From contig CAJUEJ010000011.1 of the NCBI GenBank assembly GCA_910585435.1, positions 1 through 64,000 on the forward strand: DNA of 64,000 bases. Reading direction: 5' to 3'. The notes under the pieces were generated by a model that had not been told where the DNA came from, ran no database searches, and worked only from the letters and a program-made list of their open reading frames with translations. Origin of the DNA: an uncultured Hungatella sp. GTDB lineage: Bacteria; Bacillota; Clostridia; Lachnospirales; Lachnospiraceae. Shown in pieces: positions 24,932 to 32,703 of the stretch; positions within the stretch are counted from its first letter, which is position 1; every line of letters begins with the position of its first letter. A program made the position numbers and the translations under genes.

Positions 24932-25990
24932 CTACCTAAAAAACAAAATTGATATATCGTTAAACAGAACTACGATCATAAGGCCCATTAAAAGCACCAT
25001 GCCGGCCATATGAACCATTCCCTCTTTTTCCTTGTCAATAGGTTTCCCACGCACTGCTTCTATAAGCAGAAACACCAGCCGGCCTCCGTCCAGGGCCGGA
25101 ATGGGCAGAAGGTTCATCACGCCTAAGTTGGCGCTTAAAAGCACGCACAGGTTCATCAGCGTCAGAATCATGGTCTTGAGCCCGTAAGGGATGGTTTCCT
25201 TCACCGTATCATCAATGATGCTGACCATGCGCACCGGGCCTGCCATATCGTCCATGCCTACCTGCCCACGAAACATCATGGCCAGGCTTTTAAGGGCTGT
25301 CTTGATACAGTATACGCCCTCATAGGCGCCGTATTTCAGCGTCTCTCCCAGTCCCCGGGCCTGCCGGTAATATCCGCTGACCACGATTCCCAGCATATAG
25401 CTTCCGGATTCCTCCGAGTACCTGGGAGTAATCACCGCGGTTCTCTTCTCGCCGGACTTCCCGTCTTCTGAAGGCCTTATATACTCCACCGTTACCGTCT
25501 CCGTAGGGTGCAGAAGGCGGTAAAGGGTAATATCCCGGTAAACCACCACAGGCTCATTGTTTAATCTGGTGATAATATCTCCTGCCTGCATCCCCTGCTC
25601 CTGGGCCGGAAATCCTTCCTGTACATCTACCAGCTGAGGCGCGTCATATCCCACGGACCGGACAATGATAATTCCAAACACAAAGGCCAGAATAAAATTA
25701 AAAACCGGCCCAGCCGCCACCACTGCGATTCTGGACCACACCGGCTTATTGTTAAAGGCTCTTGGATCCGTATCATTTTCGTCCTCCCCCATCATCATAC
25801 AGGAGCCGCCAAAGGGAAGTGCTTTCAGGGAATATCTGGTCTCCCCTTTTTGTATGCTCCAGAGCCTTGGGCCCATCCCAATGGAAAACTCTATCACTCC
25901 GATCCCACATTTTTTCGCCACGATAAAGTGTCCGAACTCGTGAATCAAAACAATCAATCCAAATACCAGAACTGCTGCAATCATGCTCAT
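24932..25990 (-). CDS. rseP: RIP zinc metalloprotease RseP (site-2 protease family M50)
   Basis: A 352-residue intramembrane protease. It has the HExxH zinc motif in the first helix (VLIHEFGHFIVAKK), a central PDZ domain (EGFPAQEQGMQAGDIITRLN, about residues 125-190) and the C-terminal NLLPIPALDGGRLVF helix that completes the metal site. Such proteases cut anti-sigma factors and signal-peptide remnants in the membrane. Several in-frame ATGs exist; 25990 is chosen because AGGAGG lies 12 bases upstream, while the ATG at 26002 touches that site and 26041 has none. It follows dxr in the lipid/isoprenoid run. Confidence 0.93.
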   Translation of the reverse strand: MSMIAAVLVFGLIVLIHEFGHFIVAKKCGIGVIEFSIGMGPRLWSIQKGETRYSLKALPFGGSCMMMGEDENDTDPRAFNNKPVWSRIAVVAAGPVFNFILAFVFGIIIVRSVGYDAPQLVDVQEGFPAQEQGMQAGDIITRLNNEPVVVYRDITLYRLLHPTETVTVEYIRPSEDGKSGEKRTAVITPRYSEESGSYMLGIVVSGYYRQARGLGETLKYGAYEGVYCIKTALKSLAMMFRGQVGMDDMAGPVRMVSIIDDTVKETIPYGLKTMILTLMNLCVLLSANLGVMNLLPIPALDGGRLVFLLIEAVRGKPIDKEKEGMVHMAGMVLLMGLMIVVLFNDISILFFR

Positions 25991-26050
25991 AAATTCTGCC
26001 ATCCTCCTAATGCTTTTATGAACTTTATGTAATCCCGGCATGTCAGCACA

Positions 26051-27196
26051 CTAGTGTCTGCCGTCCTTAAGCATTTCATACGTCTCACGCTCAGTTTCCA
26101 GAATCTGTTCCACCGTAGGATTTTCTATAACCTTATGGTTTTCCATGGCTCTCCCTATCATATCAGCAATCGCCAGATAAGAGATTCTTCTGTTCAGAAA
26201 TTCTCCCACCGCGTACTCGTTGGCCGCATTAAACACGGTAGGCAGAGAGCCGCCTGTCTTTCCTGCCTCATAGGCCAGGGAAAGGGCCGGGAAATTTTCA
26301 AAATCCGGCTTCTCAAAGGCGATCTGATTCATGGTCCAGAAATCCAGGCGTTCTCCCGGCAGATACCGCCTCTGAGGATAATAGAGGGCATACTGGATAG
26401 GAAGCCTCATATCCGGCGTTCCAAACTGAGCCATCACCGCCCCATCTTTAAACTCCACCATAGAGTGGATCACGCTTTTAGGCTGAATCACCACCTGGAT
26501 CTGATCCATGGCCACATCAAACAGCCACCGGGCCTCCATGACCTCCAGCCCTTTATTTACCATGGTAGAAGAGTCAATGGTAATCTTCCTCCCCATAGCC
26601 CAGTTAGGATGCTTTAAGGCATCCTCCACCTGGATATCCCTCATCTGCTCCCTGGTCCTTCCCCTGAAGGGACCGCCGGAAGCCGTGAGAAGTATTTTTT
26701 CAACCTGTCTTTTGTCCTCCCCGTTGAGGCACTGGAATATAGCGCTGTGCTCACTATCCACCGGCAGAATGGAAACCTTTTTTTCCCTTGCCAGCGGCAT
26801 AATAATGTGTCCCGCCGTCACCAGCGTCTCCTTGTTTGCCAGGGCAATATCCTTCCCTGCCTCCATGGCAGCGATGGCCGGGCGGATCCCGATCATTCCC
26901 ACAATGGCCGCCACCACAAGCTCTGCCTTTTCTTCTGTAGCCACTTCCAGCAGGCCGTCCATGCCGGACACCACTTTTACCGGAAGGTCTTTTACATTCT
27001 CCTTCAGTTCCCTTGCCTTTTTATCATCCCAGACACATGCAAGGGCAGGGCTAAATTCCCGGATCTGCTGCTCTAAAAGCTTACTATTGCTTCCGGCAGC
27101 CATGGCAGTCACCTGGATATCCCCGTTAAGCCTTACCACATCCAGGGTCTGGGTGCCGATGGATCCCGTAGAACCCAGAATCGAAATCTTTTTCAT
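26051..27196 (-). CDS. dxr: 1-deoxy-D-xylulose 5-phosphate reductoisomerase
   Basis: A 381-residue NADPH enzyme making MEP from DXP, the committed step of the MEP isoprenoid pathway. Motifs: ISILGSTGSIGTQTLDVV (nucleotide binding), ALANKETLV, LPVDSEHSAIFQC, ASGGPFRG, KITIDSSTMVNKGLEVMEA with metal and substrate residues. The start is ATG 27196, with AAAGGA upstream; an ATG 15 bases earlier overlaps the cdsA stop and carries that site inside it. It lies between cdsA and rseP, an order common in Firmicutes. Confidence 0.97.
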   Translation of the reverse strand: MKKISILGSTGSIGTQTLDVVRLNGDIQVTAMAAGSNSKLLEQQIREFSPALACVWDDKKARELKENVKDLPVKVVSGMDGLLEVATEEKAELVVAAIVGMIGIRPAIAAMEAGKDIALANKETLVTAGHIIMPLAREKKVSILPVDSEHSAIFQCLNGEDKRQVEKILLTASGGPFRGRTREQMRDIQVEDALKHPNWAMGRKITIDSSTMVNKGLEVMEARWLFDVAMDQIQVVIQPKSVIHSMVEFKDGAVMAQFGTPDMRLPIQYALYYPQRRYLPGERLDFWTMNQIAFEKPDFENFPALSLAYEAGKTGGSLPTVFNAANEYAVGEFLNRRISYLAIADMIGRAMENHKVIENPTVEQILETERETYEMLKDGRH

Positions 27197-27207
27197 ATAG
27201 TTTCCTT

Positions 27208-28008
27208 TCATCGCAAAAATGTAACTGCGAAATAGATAGCCGGAGCCGTAAAAATCATGCTGTCAAACCGATCCAGCACGCCTCCGTGTCCCGGGATTAA
27301 GTGTCCGTAATCCTTTACCTGATGATTCCTCTTGATGGCAGAGGCAGCCAGATCTCCTACCTGGGAGATCACCGCCGCGATGGCGCAGGCAACGGCGCAT
27401 ACAGTTCTGGGGTTTCCCACCTCCAGCATCTGGTCACGGAATACAAGGGCATACAGAAAGCCTAAAACAGCGGCGCCTGCCACACCTCCCACAGCTCCCT
27501 CTATGGATTTCTTCGGGCTTAAAACCGGAGCCAGCTTATGCTTTCCAAATAGCATCCCGAAGCAGTAGGCACAGGTATCGCAGCCCCAGGAGCTTAAGAA
27601 AATCAGCCACACCAGATACGCCCCGTCCGCCATCTGCCTTACCTGATACAGGTAGGAAAGCATCACCGCCACATAAAACACCCCAAAAAATACTACGGTA
27701 ATCTCTTCTGTTTTATACTTGGGAAATGTAAAAACGTAAAAACTCATCAAAAGCATCAGCGCTGCAATGGCCATCAAAGTCACAAACTGCTGGCCGTCAA
27801 ACCACAGAAGTCCGTAATAAGAAATGCAGGCTCCATATCCGATAAACCCCAGAGGTGTCTTCTCAATCTTCATCACACGGTACAGCTCAAACAAGCCCAC
27901 AAGAGAAATCATCCCCACAACACCAAAAAGTATGCTTCCTCCGGCGCTGACTACAAAAAGTGCTAAAATCACCAAAACAATACCGCTGATCAAACGTGTC
28001 GTAAACAT
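27208..28008 (-). CDS. cdsA: Phosphatidate cytidylyltransferase
   Basis: A 266-residue membrane enzyme with about seven to eight helices making CDP-diacylglycerol from CTP and phosphatidic acid, the branch point of phospholipid synthesis. The CDS signature is at the C-terminus: SAIKRNHQVKDYGHLIPGHG followed by GVLDRFDS, holding the metal-binding aspartates. The ATG at 28008 has AAGGAGAGG upstream. It sits 42 bases after uppS and runs into dxr. Its product feeds pgsA, found at 46.3 kb. Confidence 0.96.
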   Translation of the reverse strand: MFTTRLISGIVLVILALFVVSAGGSILFGVVGMISLVGLFELYRVMKIEKTPLGFIGYGACISYYGLLWFDGQQFVTLMAIAALMLLMSFYVFTFPKYKTEEITVVFFGVFYVAVMLSYLYQVRQMADGAYLVWLIFLSSWGCDTCAYCFGMLFGKHKLAPVLSPKKSIEGAVGGVAGAAVLGFLYALVFRDQMLEVGNPRTVCAVACAIAAVISQVGDLAASAIKRNHQVKDYGHLIPGHGGVLDRFDSMIFTAPAIYFAVTFLR

Positions 28009-28050
28009 GCAGACCTCTCCTTCCTACAATACCCCGCTTCCCGGCCGCTG

Positions 28051-28773
28051 TCATCCTTTCTTTCTCCCGCCGAAACGTCTTTCCCTTCCATTGTACGCAA
28101 CAATGGCTTTTTCTAATTCTTCCTGATTGAAATCCGGCCAGAGACAGTCTGTAATATAGAATTCCGTATAGGCCAGCTGCCAGAGCAGATAATTGGAAAG
28201 CCTTAACTCTCCGCTGGTGCGGATCAAAAGATCCGGATCCGGAATATCCCTGGTATCCAGGTAGGACGCAAACAGCTTCTCATCGATGGAGGATACATCC
28301 GCCTGATTTTTGCGGTAATCCTCCACCAGCCGCCTGGCCGCTCTGACGATCTCATCCCTTCCTCCGTAATTCACCGCAATGACAAAGGTCATTCCTGTGT
28401 TATCCTTCGTCCCTTCCACCAGACGATCGATTCCCTCTATAATATCCGGCGCAAACCGGCTTTTTTCCCCAATCATTTTTACCCGTACATTATTTTCAGA
28501 AGCGATTTTCAAAAGACGTACCATATAGTAGCGGAACAGCTGCATCAGCGCCCCCACTTCCTCTGCCGAACGCTTCCAGTTCTCTGTGGAAAAACCGTAT
28601 ATGGTAAAGTATCCGATTCCCATTCTGGCTGCCACTTCCACCATGGCCTCCAGGGTCTCGCAACCTGCCTTGTGTCCCATAGCCCTGGGAATGCCCCGCT
28701 TTTTAGCCCACCGTCCGTTTCCGTCCAGAATCACTGCCACATGCCGGGGTATCACCATATTTTCTAAGCCCAT
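28051..28773 (-). CDS. uppS: Isoprenyl transferase (undecaprenyl diphosphate synthase)
   Basis: A 240-residue cis-prenyltransferase extending farnesyl diphosphate with IPP to the C55 lipid carrier for cell-wall synthesis. Motifs: HVAVILDGNGRWAKKRG with the catalytic aspartate, MGHKAG, YGFSTENWKR, and the C-terminal DPDLLIRTSGELRLSNYLLW and YTEFYI. The start is uncertain among close ATGs; 28773 is chosen because GGGAGG lies 5 bases upstream. It is in the pyrH-frr-uppS-cdsA-dxr-rseP order usual in Firmicutes. Confidence 0.96.
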   Translation of the reverse strand: MGLENMVIPRHVAVILDGNGRWAKKRGIPRAMGHKAGCETLEAMVEVAARMGIGYFTIYGFSTENWKRSAEEVGALMQLFRYYMVRLLKIASENNVRVKMIGEKSRFAPDIIEGIDRLVEGTKDNTGMTFVIAVNYGGRDEIVRAARRLVEDYRKNQADVSSIDEKLFASYLDTRDIPDPDLLIRTSGELRLSNYLLWQLAYTEFYITDCLWPDFNQEELEKAIVAYNGRERRFGGRKKG

Positions 28774-28823
28774 CATTTCCTCCCAAATGCACATAAGGGG
28801 CAGGTATTCCCGCCCCCTGTGTC

Positions 28824-29378
28824 TTAAACTGTCATGATCTCCTTTGTCTTTGCCTCTACGGCCTTGTCCACCTTCTCGATCATCTTGTCCGTAAGCTTCT
28901 GCATCTTGTCTTCCGCCAGCTCCTGATCATCCTCAGAGAACTCTCCCGCCTTCTCCATCTTCTTGAAGGTCTCGTTGGCATCCCGGCGGATATTGCGGAT
29001 AGCCACCTTGGTAGCCTCCCCTTTTTTCTTCACGTCCTTTGCAAGCTGTTTTCTTCTCTCTTCTGTCAGCTCCGGGAATACCAGGCGGATCATGGTGCCA
29101 TCATTGGTAGGATTGATTCCCAAATCGGAGGTGAGAATCGCCTTCTCAATAGGTTTTAAAAGGCTTTTCTCCCATGGCTGGATCACAATCATCCTGGCCT
29201 CTGGCACGGTTATATTGCCTACCTGCTGGAGAGGGGTCGGGGTGCCGTAGTAATCTACCCGGATCTTGTCTAACACATGGGGGTTGGCACGGCCGGCACG
29301 GATGGAAGCATAATCACTTTGCAGCACATCCAGAGACTTGTTCATCTTGTCTTCATACATCTTCAACTTTTCTTCCAT
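28824..29378 (-). CDS. frr: Ribosome recycling factor
   Basis: A 184-residue protein of standard length that splits post-termination ribosomes together with EF-G. It shows the long helical-bundle sequence with DYASIRAGRANPHVLDKI, YYGTPTPLQQVGNITVPEAR, and the C-terminal DVKKKGEATKVAIRNIRRDA. The ATG at 29378 has AAGGAG upstream. It follows pyrH by 10 bases. Confidence 0.98.
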   Translation of the reverse strand: MEEKLKMYEDKMNKSLDVLQSDYASIRAGRANPHVLDKIRVDYYGTPTPLQQVGNITVPEARMIVIQPWEKSLLKPIEKAILTSDLGINPTNDGTMIRLVFPELTEERRKQLAKDVKKKGEATKVAIRNIRRDANETFKKMEKAGEFSEDDQELAEDKMQKLTDKMIEKVDKAVEAKTKEIMTV

Positions 29379-29388
29379 GGCTTTCTCC

Positions 29389-30093
29389 TTAACTTACGGT
29401 CACAATCGTACCGTTTATTTTCCCTTGCATAGCGTTTGAAATACTGTCCTTCTCATTCAAATCAAAAACTGCCATCGGCATCTTGTGTTCCATACACATG
29501 ATGGAAGCTGTCAGATCCACCACCGCTAGCTGTTTATCGATGACTTCTTTAATACTGATGGTATCGTACCTTTTGGCATCAGGATTCACTGCCGGATCAC
29601 TGTCATATACGCCGTCAATGGACTTTGCAAGCAGGATACAGTCTGCATCCATCTCCACAGCCCTCAGGGTAATGCCTGTATCTGTGGAGAAATAGGGATG
29701 TCCGGTTCCCCCTGCAAAAAATACCACCTTTCCCTGTTTAAAATATTTATTTGCCCTGTCCTTTGAGAATAATTTGGTCATGGAACCGCAGGAAAAAGGG
29801 GTCAGAATCTCTGTGTCCATGCCTCTGTTTCTGAAAATCTCAGACACATAGATACAGTTCATCACAGTCGCCAGCATTCCAATCTGATCCGCCTTGGTGC
29901 GGTCAATGGCATTGCTGGTACGTCCCCGCCAGAAGTTCCCTCCTCCGATGACAATCCCCACTTCCACACCTGCATCCACCGATATCTTTACCTGCCTGGC
30001 AACCTCCTTCACCGTATCCTCATCAAATCCGGTTTTTTTAGGGCCAGCCAGGGCCTCTCCGCTAAGCTTGAGCAAAACCCGATTCCATTTCAT
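29389..30093 (-). CDS. pyrH: UMP kinase
   Basis: A 234-residue amino-acid-kinase-fold enzyme phosphorylating UMP to UDP. Motifs: VLLKLSGEAL at the N-terminus, GIVIGGGNFWRG, and TDTGITLRAVEMDAD. The ATG at 30093 has AAGGAGG upstream, and a sigma-A promoter lies 40 bases before it. It heads the run pyrH-frr-uppS-cdsA-dxr-rseP. It acts just downstream of the pyrFKDE pathway encoded at 7.5-11 kb. Confidence 0.98.
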   Translation of the reverse strand: MKWNRVLLKLSGEALAGPKKTGFDEDTVKEVARQVKISVDAGVEVGIVIGGGNFWRGRTSNAIDRTKADQIGMLATVMNCIYVSEIFRNRGMDTEILTPFSCGSMTKLFSKDRANKYFKQGKVVFFAGGTGHPYFSTDTGITLRAVEMDADCILLAKSIDGVYDSDPAVNPDAKRYDTISIKEVIDKQLAVVDLTASIMCMEHKMPMAVFDLNEKDSISNAMQGKINGTIVTVS

Positions 30094-30133
30094 GGAATGC
30101 CCTCCTTGTGTTCATTGTGCTATACTGTCAGTG

Positions 30134-30161
30134 ATTATACCATAAATTGGTTTTCTTGCAA
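30134..30161 (-). promoter_or_regulatory. Sigma-A promoter of the pyrH-frr-uppS-cdsA-dxr-rseP run
   Basis: On the minus strand TTGCAA (30156-30161) and TATAAT (30134-30139) are 16 bases apart, with an extended TGG before the -10. Confidence 0.75.
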
Positions 30162-30188
30162 AGAGGCTTTCCCATACTTTCTCACATT

Positions 30189-30824
30189 TCACAGGTCTCT
30201 TAAATGGGAAACGTCATTCTCCTCCACAAGTACTGCCGTCCGGCTGACAGCATCATAGTCCAGGGTGGTAATACTGGCATTTTCCACGATGATGGACCTG
30301 CTCTCCTTCTTTCCGGTTCCGTCCTGCGTGTCCTGATTGGCTCTTAAAAGATACCCGGCCAGATACGCCATGATCCCGCCGTGGACCACCACCGCAAAAT
30401 CCCCTTTAGCCCGGGCAAGCATCCGCCGGGCCGCCTGTCCGGCCCGTCTTTCCAGCGCTTCCCTTGTCTCCCCGCCGGTAGGGGCGATTCCCGTAGGATT
30501 CTCCCACCACAGCTTATATTCCCTGGGATATGTTTTTTCGATGTCCTTCCAGGTCAGCCCTTCCCATTCTCCAAAGGATATCTCCTCCAGCCCCTCCACA
30601 GTCTCCACCCTTACATTCTGGCTTTCCCCCACTGTCCGGGCAGTCTCAAAAGCCCGTTTCAGCCTGCTGGAAAAAATCTGCACCACCGGCCGCCCTGCCA
30701 TGCCCTTAGCCAGGCAGGCCGCCTGCCGCCTTCCTGTCTCATTCAATGGGATATCTGTACTTCCCTGGACCTTCCCCTCCACATTCCAGTCCGTCTGTCC
30801 ATGCCGTATCAAATAAATTCTCAT
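30189..30824 (-). CDS. Histidine phosphatase family protein (phosphoglycerate mutase-like)
   Basis: A 211-residue protein with the phosphohistidine motif YLIRHGQTDWN at the N-terminus, the second arginine segment FSSRLKRAFETA, the acid residue region FGEWEGLTW and the second histidine in VVVHGGIMAYLAG. Family members dephosphorylate sugar phosphates, phosphoserine or cobalamin precursors; the substrate here is unknown. It follows the sigma-like gene by 11 bases and probably shares its promoter. Confidence 0.88.
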   Translation of the reverse strand: MRIYLIRHGQTDWNVEGKVQGSTDIPLNETGRRQAACLAKGMAGRPVVQIFSSRLKRAFETARTVGESQNVRVETVEGLEEISFGEWEGLTWKDIEKTYPREYKLWWENPTGIAPTGGETREALERRAGQAARRMLARAKGDFAVVVHGGIMAYLAGYLLRANQDTQDGTGKKESRSIIVENASITTLDYDAVSRTAVLVEENDVSHLRDL

Positions 30825-30835
30825 ATCTGCCTGCC

Positions 30836-31381
30836 TTATTCATCGCTTACATTCATAGCGTCCAATGCAATCTTCATAATATCCTTCACATCATCCACAG
30901 TCATCTTCATTCTCTCGGCCAGCTCCTCCACTGTGGCCTCCCGCCCCAGTTCCTCCGCCATAACTCGCGCCGTATCCTCCAGATCATTTACCAGGTTTAC
31001 TATCTCATCCTGGGCTTCCAGTTCATGGTTCTGCCGCTTGAGTGTCTCTATTAAAGCTGTTCTCACCCAGCCCTTTAAAAATTCCTCAAACTCTCCAGGC
31101 TCCCCTTTAAGCCCAGCCACAGCCAGCTCCTCCACAGCCATAACCAGGGCGATATTGGCCTCCTGCACCAGATCTCCCACAGGAATCCCCTTCTCAAAAT
31201 ATTCCCCGATCATTCCCAATGCCAGCTTTAAATTTCCCTCCACCATCCGCCTTTTGGCCGCCGTATCACCGGCTGCAGCCCCCTGTACCAGGCGCTGGTT
31301 TTCCCCTTCGTCACAGCGCGGTATCTTCTCCACTTCATCCAAATACATCTGAAATAAATTTAACTGCTCTGTCTCCTTCAT
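30836..31381 (-). CDS. Sigma-70-like protein with regions 2 and 3 but no region 4
   Basis: A 181-residue protein. Residues about 37-85 resemble sigma region 2 (MVEGNLKLALGMIGEY, GIPVGDLVQEANIALVMAVE), and residues 130-175 resemble region 3 (ELGREATVEELAERMKM). The -35-binding region 4 is absent and the gene ends there. It may be a degenerate sigma factor or a regulator that binds RNA polymerase. The start is ATG 31381, with GGAGG 8 bases upstream; an ATG 15 bases earlier is also possible. It has a consensus promoter and a hairpin leader. Confidence 0.72.
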   Translation of the reverse strand: MKETEQLNLFQMYLDEVEKIPRCDEGENQRLVQGAAAGDTAAKRRMVEGNLKLALGMIGEYFEKGIPVGDLVQEANIALVMAVEELAVAGLKGEPGEFEEFLKGWVRTALIETLKRQNHELEAQDEIVNLVNDLEDTARVMAEELGREATVEELAERMKMTVDDVKDIMKIALDAMNVSDE

Positions 31382-31444
31382 TGTGCTATCCTCCATCTCT
31401 TCCTGTTATGCCCACGCCTGACCGGCCTTCCCATATACTTATAA

Positions 31445-31473
31445 AGGCGCTCAAATATAAACCTTGAGCGCCT
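31445..31473 (-). promoter_or_regulatory. Leader hairpin upstream of the sigma-like gene
   Basis: Perfect 10-bp arms AGGCGCTCAA / TTGAGCGCCT with a 9-base loop, starting about 11 bases after the predicted transcription start and followed by TTTAT on the minus strand. It could be an attenuator or a stability element. Confidence 0.55.
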
Positions 31474-31490
31474 CCACATTCCTGAATACA

Positions 31491-31519
31491 AATATAGCTT
31501 ATTTACATGGTTTTGTCAA
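31491..31519 (-). promoter_or_regulatory. Sigma-A promoter of the sigma-like/histidine phosphatase genes
   Basis: Consensus TTGACA (31514-31519) and TATATT (31491-31496) with a 17-base spacer on the minus strand. It is back-to-back with the LysR promoter. Confidence 0.8.
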
Positions 31520-31530
31520 TCGTTTGGAAC

Positions 31531-31559
31531 TTGCTTTTTTTCCTGTCCTGTGATATGAT
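31531..31559 (+). promoter_or_regulatory. Sigma-A promoter of the LysR regulator
   Basis: TTGCTT (31531-31536) and TATGAT (31554-31559) with a 17-base spacer, about 28 bases before the LysR ATG. Its -35 lies 11 bases from the -35 of the divergent promoter, a layout that would let LysR control both genes. Confidence 0.7.
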
Positions 31560-31587
31560 AGCCTCAATTTATAAGGAGGCCTAATAA

Positions 31588-32463
31588 ATGGATATTAATT
31601 ATGAACTGTACAAAGTTTTTTACCATGTTGCCGTGACCTTAAGCTTTTCCGAGGCCTCCAAACAGCTGTTTATCTCCCAGTCTGCTGTCAGCCAGTCCAT
31701 CAAGGTCCTGGAAAAAAAACTGAGCCAGAAGCTGTTTATCCGCAGCACCAAGCGGGTCCAGCTGACTCCGGAAGGAGAGATTCTCTTTAAACATATTCAG
31801 CCGGCTATGAATCTGATAAAGCAGGGAGAGCATCAGCTTCTGGAATCCGGATCCTTAGGCGGCGGCCAGCTTCGCATCGGGGCCAGCGACACCATCTGCC
31901 GGTATTTTCTGGTACCGTATTTAAAACAGTTCCACCAGAATCATCCCCACGTCCACATCAAGGTCACCAACCAGACCTCCATCCAGTGCGCCGCTTTGCT
32001 GGAACACGGCCAGGTGGACTGTATTGTGGTAAACTCCCCCAACTCCGCCTTAAACGCCTCCCATATTACACGGACTATCAATGAATTTCATGATGTATTT
32101 GTAGCCAACCGGCAGTATTTTCCGCTGGAGCATCAGTGCATCAGTCTTAAAGAGCTTCAGAAGAAGCCTATTCTCATGCTGGAGAGGAAAAGCACTACCA
32201 GCGAATTCCTCCATTCCGTGTTCCAGCGCCTTCATCTGGATCTGGTTCCTGAGATTGAATTAAGCAGCAATGACTTACTGATTGACCTGGCCCGCATCGG
32301 CCTTGGCATCGCCTTCGTCCCGGATTTCTGCATCCCGAAAGACGACAGGGATTTATTTGAACTGAAATTAAAAGAAGAACTGCCTGCCAGGCAGATAGTG
32401 GCTGCTTACAATGAAAAACTGCCTCTGTCTCAGACGGCGAAGCAGTTTATGGAAATGCTATGA
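31588..32463 (+). CDS. LysR family transcriptional regulator
   Basis: A 291-residue regulator of standard length. The winged helix-turn-helix is at residues 1-60 (LYKVFYHVAVTLSFSEASKQ, then LFISQSAVSQSIKVLE). The effector-binding domain occupies ~90-290, beginning GGQLRIGASDTICRYFLVPYL. The ATG at 31588 is preceded by AAGGAGG. It is divergent from the sigma-like/histidine phosphatase pair, with back-to-back promoters, so by analogy with other LysR proteins it may regulate that pair and itself. The effector cannot be read from the sequence. Confidence 0.92.
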   Translation: MDINYELYKVFYHVAVTLSFSEASKQLFISQSAVSQSIKVLEKKLSQKLFIRSTKRVQLTPEGEILFKHIQPAMNLIKQGEHQLLESGSLGGGQLRIGASDTICRYFLVPYLKQFHQNHPHVHIKVTNQTSIQCAALLEHGQVDCIVVNSPNSALNASHITRTINEFHDVFVANRQYFPLEHQCISLKELQKKPILMLERKSTTSEFLHSVFQRLHLDLVPEIELSSNDLLIDLARIGLGIAFVPDFCIPKDDRDLFELKLKEELPARQIVAAYNEKLPLSQTAKQFMEML

Positions 32464-32464
32464 T

Positions 32465-32495
32465 GTACCAGTTCATATAACCCCTGGACTATTAC
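32465..32495. repeat. Inverted repeat, dispersed family 2, copy R2 (diverged)
   Basis: GTACCAGTTCATATAACCCC followed by TGGACTATTAC resembles copy R1 with several arm mismatches. It lies just after the LysR stop codon. Confidence 0.55.
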
Positions 32496-32535
32496 ACTAT
32501 GATAACATGTGGTATATAAATTTTTTATAAACTTA

Positions 32536-32564
32536 TTGATTTTTCGTTCTTCTCATCGTATACT
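32536..32564 (+). promoter_or_regulatory. Sigma-A promoter of the toxI-toxN locus
   Basis: TTGATT (32536-32541) and TATACT (32559-32564) with a 17-base spacer. Transcription should start near 32571, just before a small hairpin (TAGATA/TATCTA) and the antitoxin repeats. Confidence 0.75.
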
Positions 32565-32570
32565 GTTTAT

Positions 32571-32665
32571 ATAGATAGCAGTATCTATAGAGCGGTTAGG
32601 TTGTCCGGCTAAAACAACCGGTTAAAAGCGGTTAGATTGTCCAGTTAAAACAATCGGTTAACAGT
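32571..32665 (+). ncRNA. toxI: ToxI-type antitoxin RNA: two 36-nt tandem repeats
   Basis: Two direct repeats of exactly 36 nt lie at 32591-32626 and 32627-32662. Both start AGCGGTTAG and contain TTGTCC, TAAAACAA and CGGTTAA, with a few substitutions. In type III toxin-antitoxin systems a repeated RNA of 34-38-nt units is cut by the toxin and each unit binds and inhibits one toxin molecule. Here the array sits between a sigma-A promoter and a terminator that precedes the toxin gene, the standard type III layout. Two units is at the low end of the usual copy number. Confidence 0.88.
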
Positions 32666-32693
32666 GTGGGTGGAGTTTCCGCCCACTTTTTTT
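32666..32693 (+). terminator. Terminator between toxI and toxN
   Basis: An 8-bp stem GTGGGTGG/CCGCCCAC with a 5-base loop is followed by seven T residues. In type III systems such a leaky terminator sets the antitoxin RNA in excess over toxin mRNA. Confidence 0.88.
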
Positions 32694-32703
32694 AGGAGGT
32701 TTT

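Noticed and set aside
32591..32662. Two 36-nt direct repeats considered as a CRISPR array
   Set aside because: There are no spacers between the units and no cas genes; the toxN gene and terminator identify a type III antitoxin.
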